The notes below the pieces were generated by a model that was not told where the DNA came from, searched no databases, and saw nothing but the letters and a program-made list of their open reading frames with translations. Below are positions 63,120-64,000 of a stretch of DNA of 64,000 bases, in pieces. The DNA is from Micrasema longulum. Taxonomy: Eukaryota > Arthropoda > Insecta > Trichoptera > Brachycentridae. Position numbers and translations under genes: made by a program. Location of the stretch: NCBI GenBank assembly GCA_022494885.1, contig JAGVSM010002848.1:1-64000 (forward strand). The letters run 5' to 3'. Positions within the stretch are counted from its first letter, which is position 1. Every line of letters begins with the position of its first letter.

Positions 63120-63860
63120 GACACAAGTGTTCCACAGTACATGGGTTTATGCAATATTGAATTTTAAACCCATGCATTCGGAGTACCAGTTAAGCCTATC
63201 CACAGTGACCTGAAGACCCCTGACTGAATCATTAATTGAACGTAGTTATGCAGAAAGCAGCCAGTCCACAATTTCGAAAAAATGAGATTTTGGCGTTATC
63301 GGATGCAGTAAGGTCTATTCTATGTTCTGCTAAAAACTGCCAGACCGCTTTCGTGCAAAAAGCTGTAATAATCGTCTTCTGAAAATAGTGTCGATCACAA
63401 AATCGGCATTTCTCAATTTGCAGAAAACACCCACAGCACTAGAATAATCTTATGGTATTTTAAAAATCATAAAAACTGGTCAAATACGTAATTAGATTCT
63501 TGTTTGTAACATTAAAAAACTAATGTATTCTTTGTTTATCTTTTGCCAAAAGTCGAAAACATTCCAACTGTTGTGTAGATTCGATTATTCACCCTTTTCA
63601 CAAATGTGCTACTATCTCAGTTTCACTTTTCTATGGCTGGCTGCTTTCTGTGTAACTACGTTCAATTATAACTGCATCGTCGGCATACTCTAGGTCGCCG
63701 ACTTTTTGGAAGGAGTAAATTAATATTCGTCGATCTAGTGGAATTTACTTATTTAGGATGAAGTCCACGAGGTTTATAAAAAGGAACAGTACAAGGACGC
63801 AACCTTGACGAACTCCCGTGGTAACCTTAAACTGAGTGACAACATTGCTGTGGGAGGAGG
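63120..63860 (-). mobile_element. RTE-B LINE split by family G
   Basis: Minus strand, upstream half (63676-63860): KVTTGVRQGCVLVLFLFINL, FILNK, IPLDRRILIYSFQKVGDLEY, ADDA, i.e. the 'GVrQGC.LSP.LF' and YADD catalytic motifs. Downstream half (63120-63235): DSVRGLQVTVDRLNWYSECM, GLKFN. The two halves are contiguous in the copy at 54190 but are separated here by 437 bp of family G. There are further stops. Confidence 0.85.
63236..63672. mobile_element. TIR repeat family G, copy 3, inside the LINE's YADD region
   Basis: Both ends read GAACGTAGTTA.(G/A)CAGAAAGCAGCC outward to inward, so the TIRs are about 28 bp. AATT lies at both junctions, possibly a 4-bp duplication. Inside are GCAGTAAGGTCTATTC, TCGTCTTCTGAAAA and CGGCATTTCTCAATTTGCAG, shared with the other copies. 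This copy defines the family's ends. Confidence 0.8.
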
Positions 63861-64000
63861 GGGTTTAATAAATTCAGTTACCGGAACTACAACCCGGTTT
63901 TAATTTTAATTAATTTAATTGATTATTAATACTTTTATTAATTCTTTAGTGTCGCAGGGGACGAAATTAGCATTTCAAAATGGAAATCTGGTACCGGCCC
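63861..64000. other. Window end, unassigned
   Basis: AATTTAATTAATTTAATTGATTATTAATAC-like AT sequence at 63903-63945. Nothing recognised. Confidence 0.4.

Noticed and set aside
1..64000. CRISPR arrays, bacterial operons, rRNA
   Set aside because: No regularly spaced short repeats, Shine-Dalgarno-led genes or rRNA signatures; genes have spliceosomal introns.

Overview
This is a piece of an AT-rich animal nuclear genome, most likely an insect and probably a moth or butterfly (Lepidoptera). The evidence is two intron-containing insect-type genes, many dead CR1/Jockey-like and RTE-like LINE fragments, tRNA-derived SINEs, irritans-type mariner fragments, and two dispersed repeats that resemble ones common in Lepidoptera. 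The order-level call is an inference from repeat style and was not checked against any database. There is no sign of a prokaryote, plasmid or phage: no operons, CRISPR arrays or complete rRNA/tRNA genes.

Only two host genes are well supported. (1) A complete three-exon gene on the + strand (47545-50353) encodes a 161-residue CXXC-motif zinc-binding protein of the DUF866/UPF0587 family (CZIB; fly CG4646). All splice sites are visible and the reading frame joins cleanly. (2) The first coding exon of a mitochondrial-clan cytochrome P450, most like CYP49A1, lies on the - strand (33462-34189). It ends at a clear GTAAGT donor. No later exon was recognised, so the rest lies at lower coordinates, either in short exons I could not see or outside the window.

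Almost everything else is decayed mobile DNA. 0-12 kb: LINE tails, a SINE with a target-site duplication, a fold-back element, mariner 5' pieces and a Penelope-like C-terminus. 12-18 kb: a large inverted repeat with arms of about 700 bp, then a 376-bp tandem array that runs into a TIR element holding a LINE. 18-33 kb: LINE-A copy 2 with a nested SINE, several MITEs, a deleted mariner, an RTE fragment and a hAT element with a perfect 8-bp duplication. 35-46 kb: LINE fragments, one split by a 279-bp hAT MITE. 46-64 kb: CZIB with TE-filled introns, LINE-A copy 3, a repeat family (REP-1) with tandem and inverted copies, long fold-back elements, and RTE-B copies, one split by a TIR element.

The most interesting signal is a short dispersed family (copies near 3.05-3.53, 4.56-4.70, 14.0-14.13 and 21.16-21.29 kb) that carries hammerhead-ribozyme-like cores: a CTGA(T/C)(A/G)A box, a stem II hairpin, GAAA, a palindromic loop III and a matching stem I. 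Such motifs are known from Penelope-like retroelements, and a Penelope-like C-terminal fragment lies nearby. Other points of note are a shared 3' tail between the main SINE family and an RTE LINE, modular GC-rich CTCTCGCGGCC termini at five sites, and nested insertions that date one another.
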